A stretch of 64,000 nucleotides of DNA, from the NCBI RefSeq assembly GCF_023155745.1, contig NZ_JAKNUS010000004.1:186001-250000 (forward strand), given 5' to 3'. Under the pieces are notes generated by a model. It did not search any database. It had not been told where the DNA came from and saw only the letters and a list, made by a program, of their open reading frames with translations. Position numbers and translations under genes: made by a program. Source of the DNA: Microbacterium kunmingense. Its GTDB lineage: Bacteria; Actinomycetota; Actinomycetes; Actinomycetales; Microbacteriaceae. Shown one piece after another: positions 16,087 to 24,819 of this stretch. The stretch's first letter is position 1; each line of letters begins with the position of its first letter.

Positions 16087-16122
16087 GTGAAGGTATCCGA
16101 CGGCTCCGCGTTCACGCGCTGA
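16087..16122 (+). CDS. Candidate 11-residue leader peptide upstream of ABC-F gene
   Basis: GTG-started reading frame encoding VKVSDGSAFTR, preceded by GAGGAAA nine bases upstream, inside the long leader of an ABC-F gene. A hairpin at 16176-16198 sits between it and the ABC-F ribosome-binding site. ABC-F resistance genes in Gram-positive bacteria are often controlled by translation of such a leader, with ribosome stalling reshaping the RNA. No homology evidence; inferred from layout. Confidence 0.35.
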   Translation: MKVSDGSAFTR

Positions 16123-16175
16123 CACCGTCGACCCGCCGCATCCGTCAGGTCTTCTCTGCCGCATCCCGGCGCCCG

Positions 16176-16198
16176 GTGTCTGTGCATCCCTCAGACAC
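16176..16198 (+). promoter_or_regulatory. Leader hairpin before the ABC-F ribosome-binding site
   Basis: GTGTCTG (16176-16182) pairs with CAGACAC (16192-16198); GGGAGG of the ABC-F ribosome-binding site follows at once. It could be a regulatory stem. Confidence 0.4.
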
Positions 16199-16210
16199 TC
16201 GGGAGGCCTC

Positions 16211-17839
16211 GTGCCGCAGTCATCCATTCACCCCTCTGTCGTCCTCGACGACGTCTCCTTCCACTGGCCCGATGGCACGGTCGCGCTCCGCGACCTCTCA
16301 GGCGCCTTCCCCTCAGGCCGCACGGGCCTCGTCGGGCGCAACGGCACGGGGAAGACCACGCTCCTTCGCCTGATCGGCGGTGACCTCACCCCGTCCGCCG
16401 GACGCATCCAGCGCAACGGAGAGGTGGCGACACTCGCGCAGCGCGTGACGCTCGACGTCGACACGCCGATCGCCGCGCTGCTGGGGGCCGCCCCGACGCT
16501 GTCGGCCGTCCGCGCCATCGAGTCCGGCGACGTCGATCCGCGCCACTTCGACGTCGTCGGCGACGACTGGGACATCGAGGCACGCTGTCACGCCGCCCTC
16601 GCCGAGGCGGGCCTTCGGCCCGACATGCTCGACCGACGGGTCGGTGAACTCTCGGGCGGCGAGGCGGTGCTGGCGGCGATCGCCGGCCTCCGCGTCGGCG
16701 GCGCGGGCATCACACTGCTCGATGAACCGACGAACAACCTCGATCGTGATGCGCGACATCGCCTGTACGACCTGGTCGAACACTGGCGGGGAACGCTCAT
16801 CGTCGTCAGCCACGACACCGCGCTGCTCGAGCGCATGGACGACACCGCCGAGCTGTACGAGCACACCCTGTCGGTGTTCGGCGGCCCCTACTCGCAGTGG
16901 CGGGACTGGCTCGATGCGGAGCAGGGCGCGGCGCGCCAGGCCGAGCGCGCGGCCCGTCAGTCGCTGCGCCTCGAGAAGCGGCAGCGCATCGAGGCCGAGA
17001 CGACGATCGCGCGGCGCAGGCAGATGGGTCAGAAGGCGTACGCCGAGAAGCGTGAGCCGAAGATCGTCATGGGTGCCCGCAAGCGCGCAGCGCAGGTGTC
17101 CGCCGGGAAACTCCGCGGAGAGAAGGCCGAACGCGAGGCGGCGGCACGCGACGCTCTGGATGCCGCGGGGCGGCGCGTGCGCGACGACGACGCGGTGCGC
17201 ATCGACCTCCCCGACCCGGGAGTCGCAGCCGGACGCCGGATCGCCACGATCACCGGCGCCGAGCGCTCGTGGGTCATTCAAGGGCCCGAGCGGGTGGCCC
17301 TCATCGGCCCGAACGGTGCGGGGAAGACCACCGCGCTCGAGCGCCTGGTGGGCGGAGGCGGTCTCGTCGGCGACATCCGGCTCGAGCCTCACACCGACCG
17401 GATCGGCTATCTTCCGCAGCGGGTCGATGGGCTGGACGACGACGGTTCCGTGCTCGCGAACGTCGCCGCGTCGGCGCCGCACACGGGCACGGTGGAGCTG
17501 CGCAACCGTCTGGCCCGCTTCCTCATCCGGGGTGCGGCGGTCGACAGGCCGGTCTCCGCGCTGTCCGGCGGCGAGCGGTTCCGGGTGGCGCTGGCCCGAC
17601 TGCTCCTCGCCGATCCGCCGCCGCACCTCCTCGTGCTCGACGAGCCGACGAACAACCTCGACCTCGACACCGTCGACCAGCTCGTCACGGCACTGTCGTC
17701 GTACCGCGGAGCGGTGCTCATCGTCAGTCACGACGACGACTTCCTCCGCCGCCTCGGGGTCGATCTCGTGCTCGAGCTTCGCGAGGGGGCGGTGCGGGAG
17801 ACGGAGCTGGCCGTGGAGCATCCCGACGACGGCACGTGA
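16211..17839 (+). CDS. ABC-F family ATP-binding protein
   Basis: 542 residues with two ABC modules and no membrane span, the ABC-F layout. Module 1: Walker A GRNGTGKTT (Lys48), LSGGEAVL, Walker B LLDEPTNNLD. Module 2: GPNGAGKTT, LSGGERFRVAL, LVLDEPTNNLD. Between them is a long charged helical linker (about 235-320) of the kind that reaches into the ribosomal exit site. ABC-F proteins either tune translation or protect ribosomes from antibiotics. The GTG at 16211 is supported by GGGAGG. The long leader with a short ORF favours the drug-inducible type. Confidence 0.88.
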   Translation: MPQSSIHPSVVLDDVSFHWPDGTVALRDLSGAFPSGRTGLVGRNGTGKTTLLRLIGGDLTPSAGRIQRNGEVATLAQRVTLDVDTPIAALLGAAPTLSAVRAIESGDVDPRHFDVVGDDWDIEARCHAALAEAGLRPDMLDRRVGELSGGEAVLAAIAGLRVGGAGITLLDEPTNNLDRDARHRLYDLVEHWRGTLIVVSHDTALLERMDDTAELYEHTLSVFGGPYSQWRDWLDAEQGAARQAERAARQSLRLEKRQRIEAETTIARRRQMGQKAYAEKREPKIVMGARKRAAQVSAGKLRGEKAEREAAARDALDAAGRRVRDDDAVRIDLPDPGVAAGRRIATITGAERSWVIQGPERVALIGPNGAGKTTALERLVGGGGLVGDIRLEPHTDRIGYLPQRVDGLDDDGSVLANVAASAPHTGTVELRNRLARFLIRGAAVDRPVSALSGGERFRVALARLLLADPPPHLLVLDEPTNNLDLDTVDQLVTALSSYRGAVLIVSHDDDFLRRLGVDLVLELREGAVRETELAVEHPDDGT

Positions 17840-17894
17840 GACGGATACGAGCCGAGCCCGCCCCGATGTCGGAGGGGCGCGGGAAGATGGGGGG

Positions 17895-20800
17895 ATGAGA
17901 GACGCCTCGACGGTCGCAGCACCCGAGGTGCTCGGCCGCTTCGGTCCTGCGACCCAGGACTGGTTCCGTGGCGCCTTCGCCGAACCGACGGCGGCCCAAG
18001 CCGGTGCGTGGGACGCGATCTCCCGCGGCAAGCACGCCCTCGTGGTGGCGCCGACCGGGTCGGGCAAGACGCTGTCGGCGTTCCTGTGGGCCATCGATCG
18101 TATCTTCCGAGAGAAGGATGCGCCGACGAAGACCGCCGCTGACGCTCGCGGTCGCCGCCGCGGCGGCCGTGCGGCCCCGCCGGCGCAGACGCGCGTGCTC
18201 TACATCTCTCCGCTGAAAGCCCTCGGGGTCGACGTCGAGCGGAATCTCCGCTCACCCCTGGTCGGCATCGGCCAGTCGGGGCGGCGCCTCGGTCATCCCG
18301 TGCCGAACGTCACCGTCGGTGTGCGGTCGGGCGACACCTCCTCGAGCGACCGGCGGAAGCTGGTGACCGATCCCCCCGACATCCTCATCACCACTCCCGA
18401 GTCGCTGTATCTGATGCTCACCAGCCAGGCGGGCGAGACCCTGCGCGAAGTGCACACGGTGATCATCGACGAGGTGCACGCCGTCGCCGCCACGAAGCGC
18501 GGCGCGCATCTCGCGGTCAGCCTGGAGCGCCTCGATGCGCTGCGACGCTCCCACGATGCCGACGCCGCGCCCGCGCAGCGGATCGGCCTGTCGGCCACCG
18601 TGCGCCCCATCGACGAAGTCGCGCGCTTCCTCGGCGGTTCGCAGCCGGTCGAGATCGTCGCGCCACGATCCACGAAGGCGTTCGACCTTCGCGTCGTGGT
18701 GCCGGTCGAAGACATGCTCAATCCGCCGCCACCCCCGGGCGCACCGCCGGAGCAGGATGACGGCGGCGACGCGTCCGGCGATTGGTATGCGCCCGACTCC
18801 GCTCCGGAGGAGCGGACGGGGTCGCTGTGGCCGCACGTGGAGGAGGCCATCGTCGACCGTATCCTCTCCCACCGCTCGACGATCGTCTTCTCCAATTCCC
18901 GCCGCCTGGCGGAGCGGCTGACGGGACGACTGAACGAGATCTACGCCGAGCGCATCGGAGTCGATGTGCCCGACCCGACGGTGCCCGCCGCGATGATGGC
19001 GCAGGCCGGGTCGTCGGCCGGCGCGCCCGCCGTCCTCGCCAAGGCCCATCACGGCTCGGTGTCGAAGGAGCAGCGCGCCCAGGTCGAGGAGGAGCTGAAG
19101 TCGGGCGTGCTGCGGTGCGTGGTCGCGACCTCGAGCCTGGAGCTCGGCATCGACATGGGCGCGGTCGACCTGGTGATCCAGGTCGAGGCTCCCCCGTCGG
19201 CGGCATCCGGCCTGCAGCGGATCGGGCGTGCGGGTCACCAGGTGGGCGAGGTGAGCCGGGCCGCGCTGTTCCCGAAGCACCGCGGCGACGTGCTGCACAC
19301 CGCGATCGTCACCGAGCGGATGCTCGCCGGCCAGATCGAGGCGATCGCCGTGCCCCAGAATCCGCTCGACATCCTCGCGCAGCAGACCGTCGCCGCGTGC
19401 GCACTCGGGCCGATCGACGTGGAGGGCTGGTTCGAGACGGTCAAGCGCAGCGCCCCGTTCCGCACCCTTCCCCGCTCCGCCTACGAGGCTACGCTCGACC
19501 TCCTGGCAGGGCGATTCCCGTCCGACGAGTTCGCCGAACTCCGGCCGCGGGTGGTCTGGGATCGTGACCAGGGCACGCTCACCGGTCGCCCTGGATCCCA
19601 GCGGATCGCGGTCACCAGCGGTGGAACGATCCCCGACCGGGGCCTGTTCGGAGTGTTCGTCGCCGGCGAGAGCAGTAACGCCCGCGTGGGTGAACTCGAC
19701 GAGGAGATGGTCTACGAGTCTCGCGTCAACGACGTCTTCACCCTGGGCACGACGAGCTGGCGCATCGTCGAGATCACCCACGACCGCGTCAACGTCGTGC
19801 CCGCATTCGGGCAGCCGGGCAAGCTGCCGTTCTGGCACGGCGACGGGATCGGGCGCCCGGCCGAGCTCGGCGAGGCCCTGGGGAAGTTCTCCCGCGAAGT
19901 GACCTCGGCAGGACCCGAGAAGGCGGCCGCACGCCTCGATGCCGCGGGCCTCGACCCGCATGCGCAGCAGAATCTCCTCACCTACCTCGCCGAGCAGCGG
20001 GAGGCGACCGGGTCGCTTCCGACCGATCGCACCCTCACCGTCGAACGTTCCCGCGACGAGGTCGGAGACTGGCGCGTCATCCTGCATTCTCCTTACGGCA
20101 TGCAGGTGCACGCGCCGTGGGCTCTCGCGGTGAACGCCCGCATCCGCGAGCGCCTCGGTGTCGAAGGAGCGGCGGTCGCGAGCGATGACGGCATCATCGC
20201 CCGGGTTCCGGATGCCACAGCGGAACCGCCCGGCGCAGAGCTCTTCGTCTTCGAGCCCGACGAGCTCGAGCAGATCGTCACCGACGAGGTCGGCGGGTCG
20301 GCGCTGTTCGCCTCACGGTTCCGGGAGTGCGCCGCGCGGGCGCTGCTGATGCCGCGCACCAACCCCAACCGCCGGAGCCCCCTCTGGCAGCAGCGGCAGC
20401 GCGCGGCGCAGCTGCTCGAGGTCGCACGTCGGTACCCGACCTTCCCGATCATCCTCGAAACCCTTCGCGAGGTGCTCCAGGACGTCTACGACCTCCCGGC
20501 CCTCCTGCGCATCGCCGCGAGCATCGCCGATCGGCGGATCCGTCTCATCGAGACCACGACGAGCCAGCCCTCACCGTTCGCACGCGACCTGCTCTTCGGA
20601 TATGTCGGTGCGTTCATGTACGAGGGAGACTCACCCCTCGCCGAACGTCGAGCCGCCGCGCTGTCGGTCGATCCCGCGCTCCTCGGCGAACTTCTCGGCA
20701 AGGTCGAGATGCGCGAGCTCCTCGACCCGCACGTCATCGCCCAGTTCGAGCGCGAGGTGCAGCGACTCGACCCCGAACGCCGCGTCAAGGGGATCGAGGG

Positions 20801-22652
20801 CGTCGCAGACCTGCTGCGTCTCCTCGGCCCCCTCGACGCGGATGACGTCGCAGCCCGGCTGCAGTCGGACCACGGAACGGACGAAAACACCGGCGACGCG
20901 CCCGCCGATGCCCGGACCGCCCAGGCCCTCCTCGACGCCCTCGTCGACGCGCGACGCGCGATCCCGGTCACGACCGGCGGCGTCGCCCGCGTCGCGGGCA
21001 TCGAAGACGCCGGCCGCCTCCGCGACGCCCTGGGGGTGGCTCTTCCCGTCGGCATCCCGGTGGCTTTCCTGGAGCCGCTCGCCGACCCGCTCGGCGACCT
21101 CGTGGCGCGGTTCGCACGCACACACGGGCCGTTCCGCACCGACGACGTGGCGACCCGTCTGGGCATCGGCTCCGCCGTGGCACGTCTCACCCTCCAGCGC
21201 CTCGAGGCGCAGGGGCGCCTGTCGAGCGGATTCTTCCTCCCCGTCGGCGATGACCGGACCGGGCGCGCCGAGGAGGCGGAGTGGTGCGACAGCGAGGTGC
21301 TGCGACGCCTCCGGATGCGTTCGCTCGCCGCCATCCGCGGGAGCGTCCAACCCGTGCCGCCCGATGCGTTCGCGCGGTTCCTCCCGGAGTGGCAGCACGT
21401 CACCCGCCCGCTGGAGGGCATCGACGGCGTCGCCGCCGTGGTCGAGCAGTTGGCGGGGGTGCCGATCCCCGCCAGCGCCTGGGAGTCGCTGATCCTTCCT
21501 TCCCGCGTCAGCGACTACACCCCGGCCCTGCTGGACGAACTGACCACCAGCGGCGAGGTGGTCTGGTCGGGCCACGGGTCGCTTCCCGGACGCGACGGGT
21601 GGATCGCGCTGCATCCCGCCGACATCGTCGCTCTCACCCTCGCGCCGGCGGAGGACGAGCTCGCCGAAGGGTCGCTGGAGGCACGCATCATCGAGGTGCT
21701 GGAAGCCGGGGGCGCCTACTTCGCCGCACAGCTGCGGGCGTTGACTGACGCGGAGAACGAGCAGTCCGTCATCGATGCGCTCTGGGCGCTGACCTGGACC
21801 GGGCGCGTCACCAACGACACCTTCGCCCCGATCCGCACCCTCCTCACCGGCGGCTCGCAGGCGCACCGCGTGAGCCGACGGGCGCCGCGCGCACGGATGT
21901 ACCGCGGCGCATCCCTTCCCCGCGTGACACCGTCGGCTCCGCCCCGTCCGCCGGCGATCGGGGGACGCTGGTCTCTGCTCCCCGACCCTGAGCCCGACCC
22001 CGCGCTTCGCGCGACCGCGGCGGCGAGCCTGCTCCTGGACCGCTACGGGGTCGTCACCCGCGGCTCGGTGCAGTCCGAGGGGATGCCGGGCGGTTTCGCG
22101 CAGGCTTACCGGGTGCTGGCGGGTTTCGAGGAGGCGGGCCACTGCCGCCGGGGGTATGTGATCGAGAAGCTCGGCGCCGCGCAGTTCGCCGCGTCGAGCA
22201 CGGTGGATCGCCTCCGCCACTTCGCGGCGGTCGCCGATCCGCCGCCGCTGGCCGCGGTCACCCTCGCGGCGACCGACCCCGCCAACCCCTACGGCGCCGC
22301 ACTTCCCTGGCCGCGGGTGGAGGGCGTCTCCCACCGCCCGGGACGCAAAGCCGGGGGGCTCGTGGTCATCGTCGACGGACGCCTCGTGCTGTACGTCGAG
22401 CGCGGCGGGAAATCCACCCTCGCCTTCACCGAGGATGTCGCGTCGCTGCAGGCGGCGACGCGTGACCTCGCGGCGACGATCACGGCCCGCAGGCTCGACA
22501 CGGTCACGATCGAGCAGGTGAACGGGTCGTTCGTCCTCGGTACGCCCGTGGGCGGCGCGCTCCGCGAGGCCGGTTTCGTCGAAAGCCCTCGCGGGTTGAC
22601 GATCCGTCGCGCCACGGCGGCAGCCACCGCGGGATCGGGGCGCCGTGCCTGA
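17895..22652 (+). CDS. lhr: Lhr-type superfamily 2 DNA helicase
   Basis: 1585 residues, typical for actinobacterial Lhr. RecA-like domain 1 has APTGSGKT (Lys58) and the DEVH box (Asp192); domain 2 has SNSRRLAERLTGRLNE, TSSLELGIDMGAVD and QRIGRAGHQ. These are followed by the winged-helix and beta-barrel Lhr core and a long C-terminal extension containing further winged-helix segments. Lhr unwinds 3'-tailed DNA and RNA:DNA hybrids and is part of the DNA-damage response. ATG at 17895; the 8-bp overlap with nei downstream repeats the lhr-nei pairing known in mycobacteria. Confidence 0.95.
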   Translation: MRDASTVAAPEVLGRFGPATQDWFRGAFAEPTAAQAGAWDAISRGKHALVVAPTGSGKTLSAFLWAIDRIFREKDAPTKTAADARGRRRGGRAAPPAQTRVLYISPLKALGVDVERNLRSPLVGIGQSGRRLGHPVPNVTVGVRSGDTSSSDRRKLVTDPPDILITTPESLYLMLTSQAGETLREVHTVIIDEVHAVAATKRGAHLAVSLERLDALRRSHDADAAPAQRIGLSATVRPIDEVARFLGGSQPVEIVAPRSTKAFDLRVVVPVEDMLNPPPPPGAPPEQDDGGDASGDWYAPDSAPEERTGSLWPHVEEAIVDRILSHRSTIVFSNSRRLAERLTGRLNEIYAERIGVDVPDPTVPAAMMAQAGSSAGAPAVLAKAHHGSVSKEQRAQVEEELKSGVLRCVVATSSLELGIDMGAVDLVIQVEAPPSAASGLQRIGRAGHQVGEVSRAALFPKHRGDVLHTAIVTERMLAGQIEAIAVPQNPLDILAQQTVAACALGPIDVEGWFETVKRSAPFRTLPRSAYEATLDLLAGRFPSDEFAELRPRVVWDRDQGTLTGRPGSQRIAVTSGGTIPDRGLFGVFVAGESSNARVGELDEEMVYESRVNDVFTLGTTSWRIVEITHDRVNVVPAFGQPGKLPFWHGDGIGRPAELGEALGKFSREVTSAGPEKAAARLDAAGLDPHAQQNLLTYLAEQREATGSLPTDRTLTVERSRDEVGDWRVILHSPYGMQVHAPWALAVNARIRERLGVEGAAVASDDGIIARVPDATAEPPGAELFVFEPDELEQIVTDEVGGSALFASRFRECAARALLMPRTNPNRRSPLWQQRQRAAQLLEVARRYPTFPIILETLREVLQDVYDLPALLRIAASIADRRIRLIETTTSQPSPFARDLLFGYVGAFMYEGDSPLAERRAAALSVDPALLGELLGKVEMRELLDPHVIAQFEREVQRLDPERRVKGIEGVADLLRLLGPLDADDVAARLQSDHGTDENTGDAPADARTAQALLDALVDARRAIPVTTGGVARVAGIEDAGRLRDALGVALPVGIPVAFLEPLADPLGDLVARFARTHGPFRTDDVATRLGIGSAVARLTLQRLEAQGRLSSGFFLPVGDDRTGRAEEAEWCDSEVLRRLRMRSLAAIRGSVQPVPPDAFARFLPEWQHVTRPLEGIDGVAAVVEQLAGVPIPASAWESLILPSRVSDYTPALLDELTTSGEVVWSGHGSLPGRDGWIALHPADIVALTLAPAEDELAEGSLEARIIEVLEAGGAYFAAQLRALTDAENEQSVIDALWALTWTGRVTNDTFAPIRTLLTGGSQAHRVSRRAPRARMYRGASLPRVTPSAPPRPPAIGGRWSLLPDPEPDPALRATAAASLLLDRYGVVTRGSVQSEGMPGGFAQAYRVLAGFEEAGHCRRGYVIEKLGAAQFAASSTVDRLRHFAAVADPPPLAAVTLAATDPANPYGAALPWPRVEGVSHRPGRKAGGLVVIVDGRLVLYVERGGKSTLAFTEDVASLQAATRDLAATITARRLDTVTIEQVNGSFVLGTPVGGALREAGFVESPRGLTIRRATAAATAGSGRRA

Positions 22653-23418
22653 GGGCGACACCGTCTTCCGTGCCGCGCGTCGACTGCACGAAGCCCTCGC
22701 CGGCCACCCCGTGGCGCGGTTCGATCTGCGGGTCCCGCAGGTCGCGACCGTCGACCTCACCGGCGAGGTCGTCCACGCGGTGGTCCCCCGCGGAAAGCAC
22801 ATCCTGCACCGCATCGGCGCCTGGACCCTGCACAGCCACCTCAAGATGGAGGGCGAGTGGCATGTGTACCGACGGGGTGGTCGCTGGCGTAAACCCGGAT
22901 ACAAGGCCCGCGCCATCGTCGGCACGACCGAATGGGACACCGTCGGATTCGACCTGGCCGACATCGCGGTCGTCCCGACCGAGCGCGAGGGCGAGCTCGT
23001 CGATCATCTCGGGCCCGACCCCCTGGCGCAGGACTGGGACCCCGCCGAAGCCGCGCGGCGACTCGTCGCCGACCCTCGCGAGATCCACGTCGCGCTGCTC
23101 GATCAGCGCAACGTCGCCGGGTTCGGCAACGAGTACGCCAACGAGATCCTCTTCGTCCGCGGCATCCTCCCCACCACTCCCGCGCCCGAGGTCGACACCG
23201 CGTCGCTCGTCGAGGTCGGGACCCGGATGATCCGGGCCAACCGCGATCGCTCCGGTCGCACGTTCACCGGAGACTCCCGCCCGGGGCAGAGCACCTGGGT
23301 CTACCGGCGGGAGGGGCGCCCCTGCAGACGATGCGGCACGCAGATCCGCGGCGGAGAACTCGGGGCGGATCCGACGCGGGAACGCATCATCTTCTGGTGC
23401 CCCGTCTGCCAGACCTGA
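22645..23418 (+). CDS. nei: Fpg/Nei-family DNA glycosylase (endonuclease VIII-like)
   Basis: 257 residues beginning MPEGD, so the catalytic Pro2 and Glu3 are in place once the GTG-encoded Met is removed. LDQRNVAGFGNEYANEILF is the helix-two-turn-helix segment and the C-terminus has a CxxC...CxxC zinc finger (CRRC, CPVC). It excises oxidised bases and cleaves the strand by beta/delta-elimination. Translationally coupled to lhr by an 8-bp overlap, which suggests joint action on damaged DNA. Confidence 0.93.
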   Translation: MPEGDTVFRAARRLHEALAGHPVARFDLRVPQVATVDLTGEVVHAVVPRGKHILHRIGAWTLHSHLKMEGEWHVYRRGGRWRKPGYKARAIVGTTEWDTVGFDLADIAVVPTEREGELVDHLGPDPLAQDWDPAEAARRLVADPREIHVALLDQRNVAGFGNEYANEILFVRGILPTTPAPEVDTASLVEVGTRMIRANRDRSGRTFTGDSRPGQSTWVYRREGRPCRRCGTQIRGGELGADPTRERIIFWCPVCQT

Positions 23419-23507
23419 CACGCCGTCGCCGGCCCTCCCATCCGCTGCGTACCTCTGCGACGAAGACTTTGCAAGCCCCTGCATCCAATCGGGCTGATGC
23501 GAGGGAA

Positions 23508-23537
23508 TGTATCTGTGCAGGGATCGGTTGTATCTGT
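23508..23537. repeat. Two TGTATCTGT direct repeats, 21 bp apart
   Basis: TGTATCTGT at 23508 and 23529, two helical turns apart, upstream of the hexapeptide-repeat gene at 23572. Could be a regulator-binding pair. Confidence 0.5.
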
Positions 23538-23571
23538 ACTCGGCGCAACAACCGCGCTGAAGGAGGAGATC

Positions 23572-23979
23572 GTGGGTAAGAACTACGTCGACATCGAGAA
23601 CGACCAGGGCGAGACGCTCCGCTACCGCAAGCACGTCAACGGACGCGGACTGATCGCCCACGGCGCGAAGGTGCACCCGACTGCCATCGTCGAAGCCGGC
23701 GCCTACGTCGAACCCGGTGCGCAGATCGCGGCCGGCGCTCGTGTCGGACGCGGTGCGTGGATCGAGGCGGAGGCGCTCATCGGCCCCGAAGCCCACATCG
23801 CACCTCACGCCCACGTCGGTCCCGGTGCCGTCATCGGCGCCGGCGCCCGCATCGGCGTCCGGACGAACATCGGCGCGAACGCGCGGGTCGCGGTGAACTC
23901 CCTCATCCGTGACGACGAGACGATCGCCGACGGCGAGCGCGTCGCGACAGACCGGCGAGGCTTCCGTCTGGCCGCATGA
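23572..23979 (+). CDS. Left-handed beta-helix (hexapeptide repeat) protein
   Basis: 135 residues. From about residue 27 onward the sequence is a run of hexapeptides of the [LIV]-[GAED]-x2-[STAV]-x type (VHPTAIVEAGAYVEPGAQIA and so on), giving about seven coils of a left-handed beta helix. Many acyl- or acetyltransferases and gamma-carbonic anhydrases have this fold, but no catalytic extension is visible. The GTG at 23572 follows a strong AAGGAGGAG. Function unknown. Confidence 0.75.
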   Translation: MGKNYVDIENDQGETLRYRKHVNGRGLIAHGAKVHPTAIVEAGAYVEPGAQIAAGARVGRGAWIEAEALIGPEAHIAPHAHVGPGAVIGAGARIGVRTNIGANARVAVNSLIRDDETIADGERVATDRRGFRLAA

Positions 23980-24005
23980 GATCGGCGGCCCATCGGCGGC
24001 ACGGC

Positions 24006-24011
24006 TAGCCT
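24006..24011 (+). promoter_or_regulatory. -10 element TAGCCT, probable leaderless start
   Basis: Six bases before the ATG at 24018. Confidence 0.5.
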
Positions 24012-24017
24012 GAATCC

Positions 24018-24629
24018 ATGGCAGCCCGTCCGTTCCGTCTCGGCGCGGTTCCCGGGGCGACCCCCGGAAAGTGGATCGGCATCTGGAGAGAGCGGATGCC
24101 ACGGGTCCCGCTCGAACTGATTCCCGTCGCCGTTTCGGAGCAGCGACGGAGTCTCACCGCCGGCGAGGTCGATGCGGCGCTCGTGCGCCTTCCCCTCGAC
24201 CGGGACGGACTGCACCTCATCCCGTTGTACGAGGAGGTCCCGGTCGTCGTCATGTCGACCGACTCGCACCTCAGCGTGGCGGATGAGCTGACCTCAGACG
24301 ACCTGGCCGGCGAGACGGTCTACATCCCCTCCGACGACGTCCTCGGGATCGCGATCCCCGACGTCGTCGTGGCATCCTCGAGCGGCTCGCTCGACACGGC
24401 GGAGGCGATCGCCACGGCGGCCAGCGGCGCCGGCATCGTCATCGTCCCGATGTCGCTCGCCCGGCTGCATCACCGCCGCGATGCCACGTTCCGTCCGCTG
24501 ACCGACGGCCCGCGGTCATCCGTCGGGCTGGCCTGGCCGGTCGACGACGTCGACGACGAGACAGGCGCGCACATCCAGACATTCATCGGGATCGTCCGCG
24601 GACGCAGCGCCCGTTCCTCGCGCACATGA
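24018..24629 (+). CDS. LysR-type substrate-binding domain protein lacking HTH
   Basis: 203 residues matching the periplasmic-binding-like effector domain of LysR regulators (FRLGAVPGATPGKWIGIWRERMP at the start, then VDAALVRLP and LHLIPLYEEVPVVVMSTDSHLS). The N-terminal DNA-binding helix-turn-helix is absent, and no upstream HTH reading frame was seen. The start is fixed by TAGCCT six bases before the ATG, so this is not a simple annotation truncation. It may sense a ligand or titrate a partner. A strong hairpin follows immediately. Confidence 0.78.
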   Translation: MAARPFRLGAVPGATPGKWIGIWRERMPRVPLELIPVAVSEQRRSLTAGEVDAALVRLPLDRDGLHLIPLYEEVPVVVMSTDSHLSVADELTSDDLAGETVYIPSDDVLGIAIPDVVVASSSGSLDTAEAIATAASGAGIVIVPMSLARLHHRRDATFRPLTDGPRSSVGLAWPVDDVDDETGAHIQTFIGIVRGRSARSSRT

Positions 24630-24631
24630 GG

Positions 24632-24669
24632 CAGGGGTGCCGCGGACCGAAACCTCCGCGACACCCCTG
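24632..24669. terminator. Strong hairpin terminator between convergent genes
   Basis: CAGGGGTGCCGCGGA (24632-24646) pairs with TCCGCGACACCCCTG (24655-24669) with one mismatch and an 8-base loop. The bases 24670-24819 show no other feature. Confidence 0.7.
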
Positions 24670-24819
24670 GAAGCAGCACGGATCCTCACGCCCCGCGGGA
24701 GCGCGCCCCCCGGCAGATCCTGAGTGCCCCCCGGTCGGGCTTCGGCCGACCGCACTCATGCCGCTTCACAGTGTTGGAGCCCCACGCGGAGCCCCTGATA
24801 CACCGCGGACGGATCTTCT

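Noticed and set aside
15828..16373. Forward ORF running into the ABC-F start
   Set aside because: Arg/Ser-rich frame overlapping the ABC-F gene; the only credible coding signal in this leader is the 11-codon ORF.
18252..20111. 619-residue reverse ORF inside lhr
   Set aside because: Antisense shadow of the helicase, Arg/Gly/Asp-rich with no domain.
20631..22964. 777-residue reverse ORF opposite lhr and nei
   Set aside because: Spans the 3' end of lhr and start of nei; no start signal and no recognisable motif.
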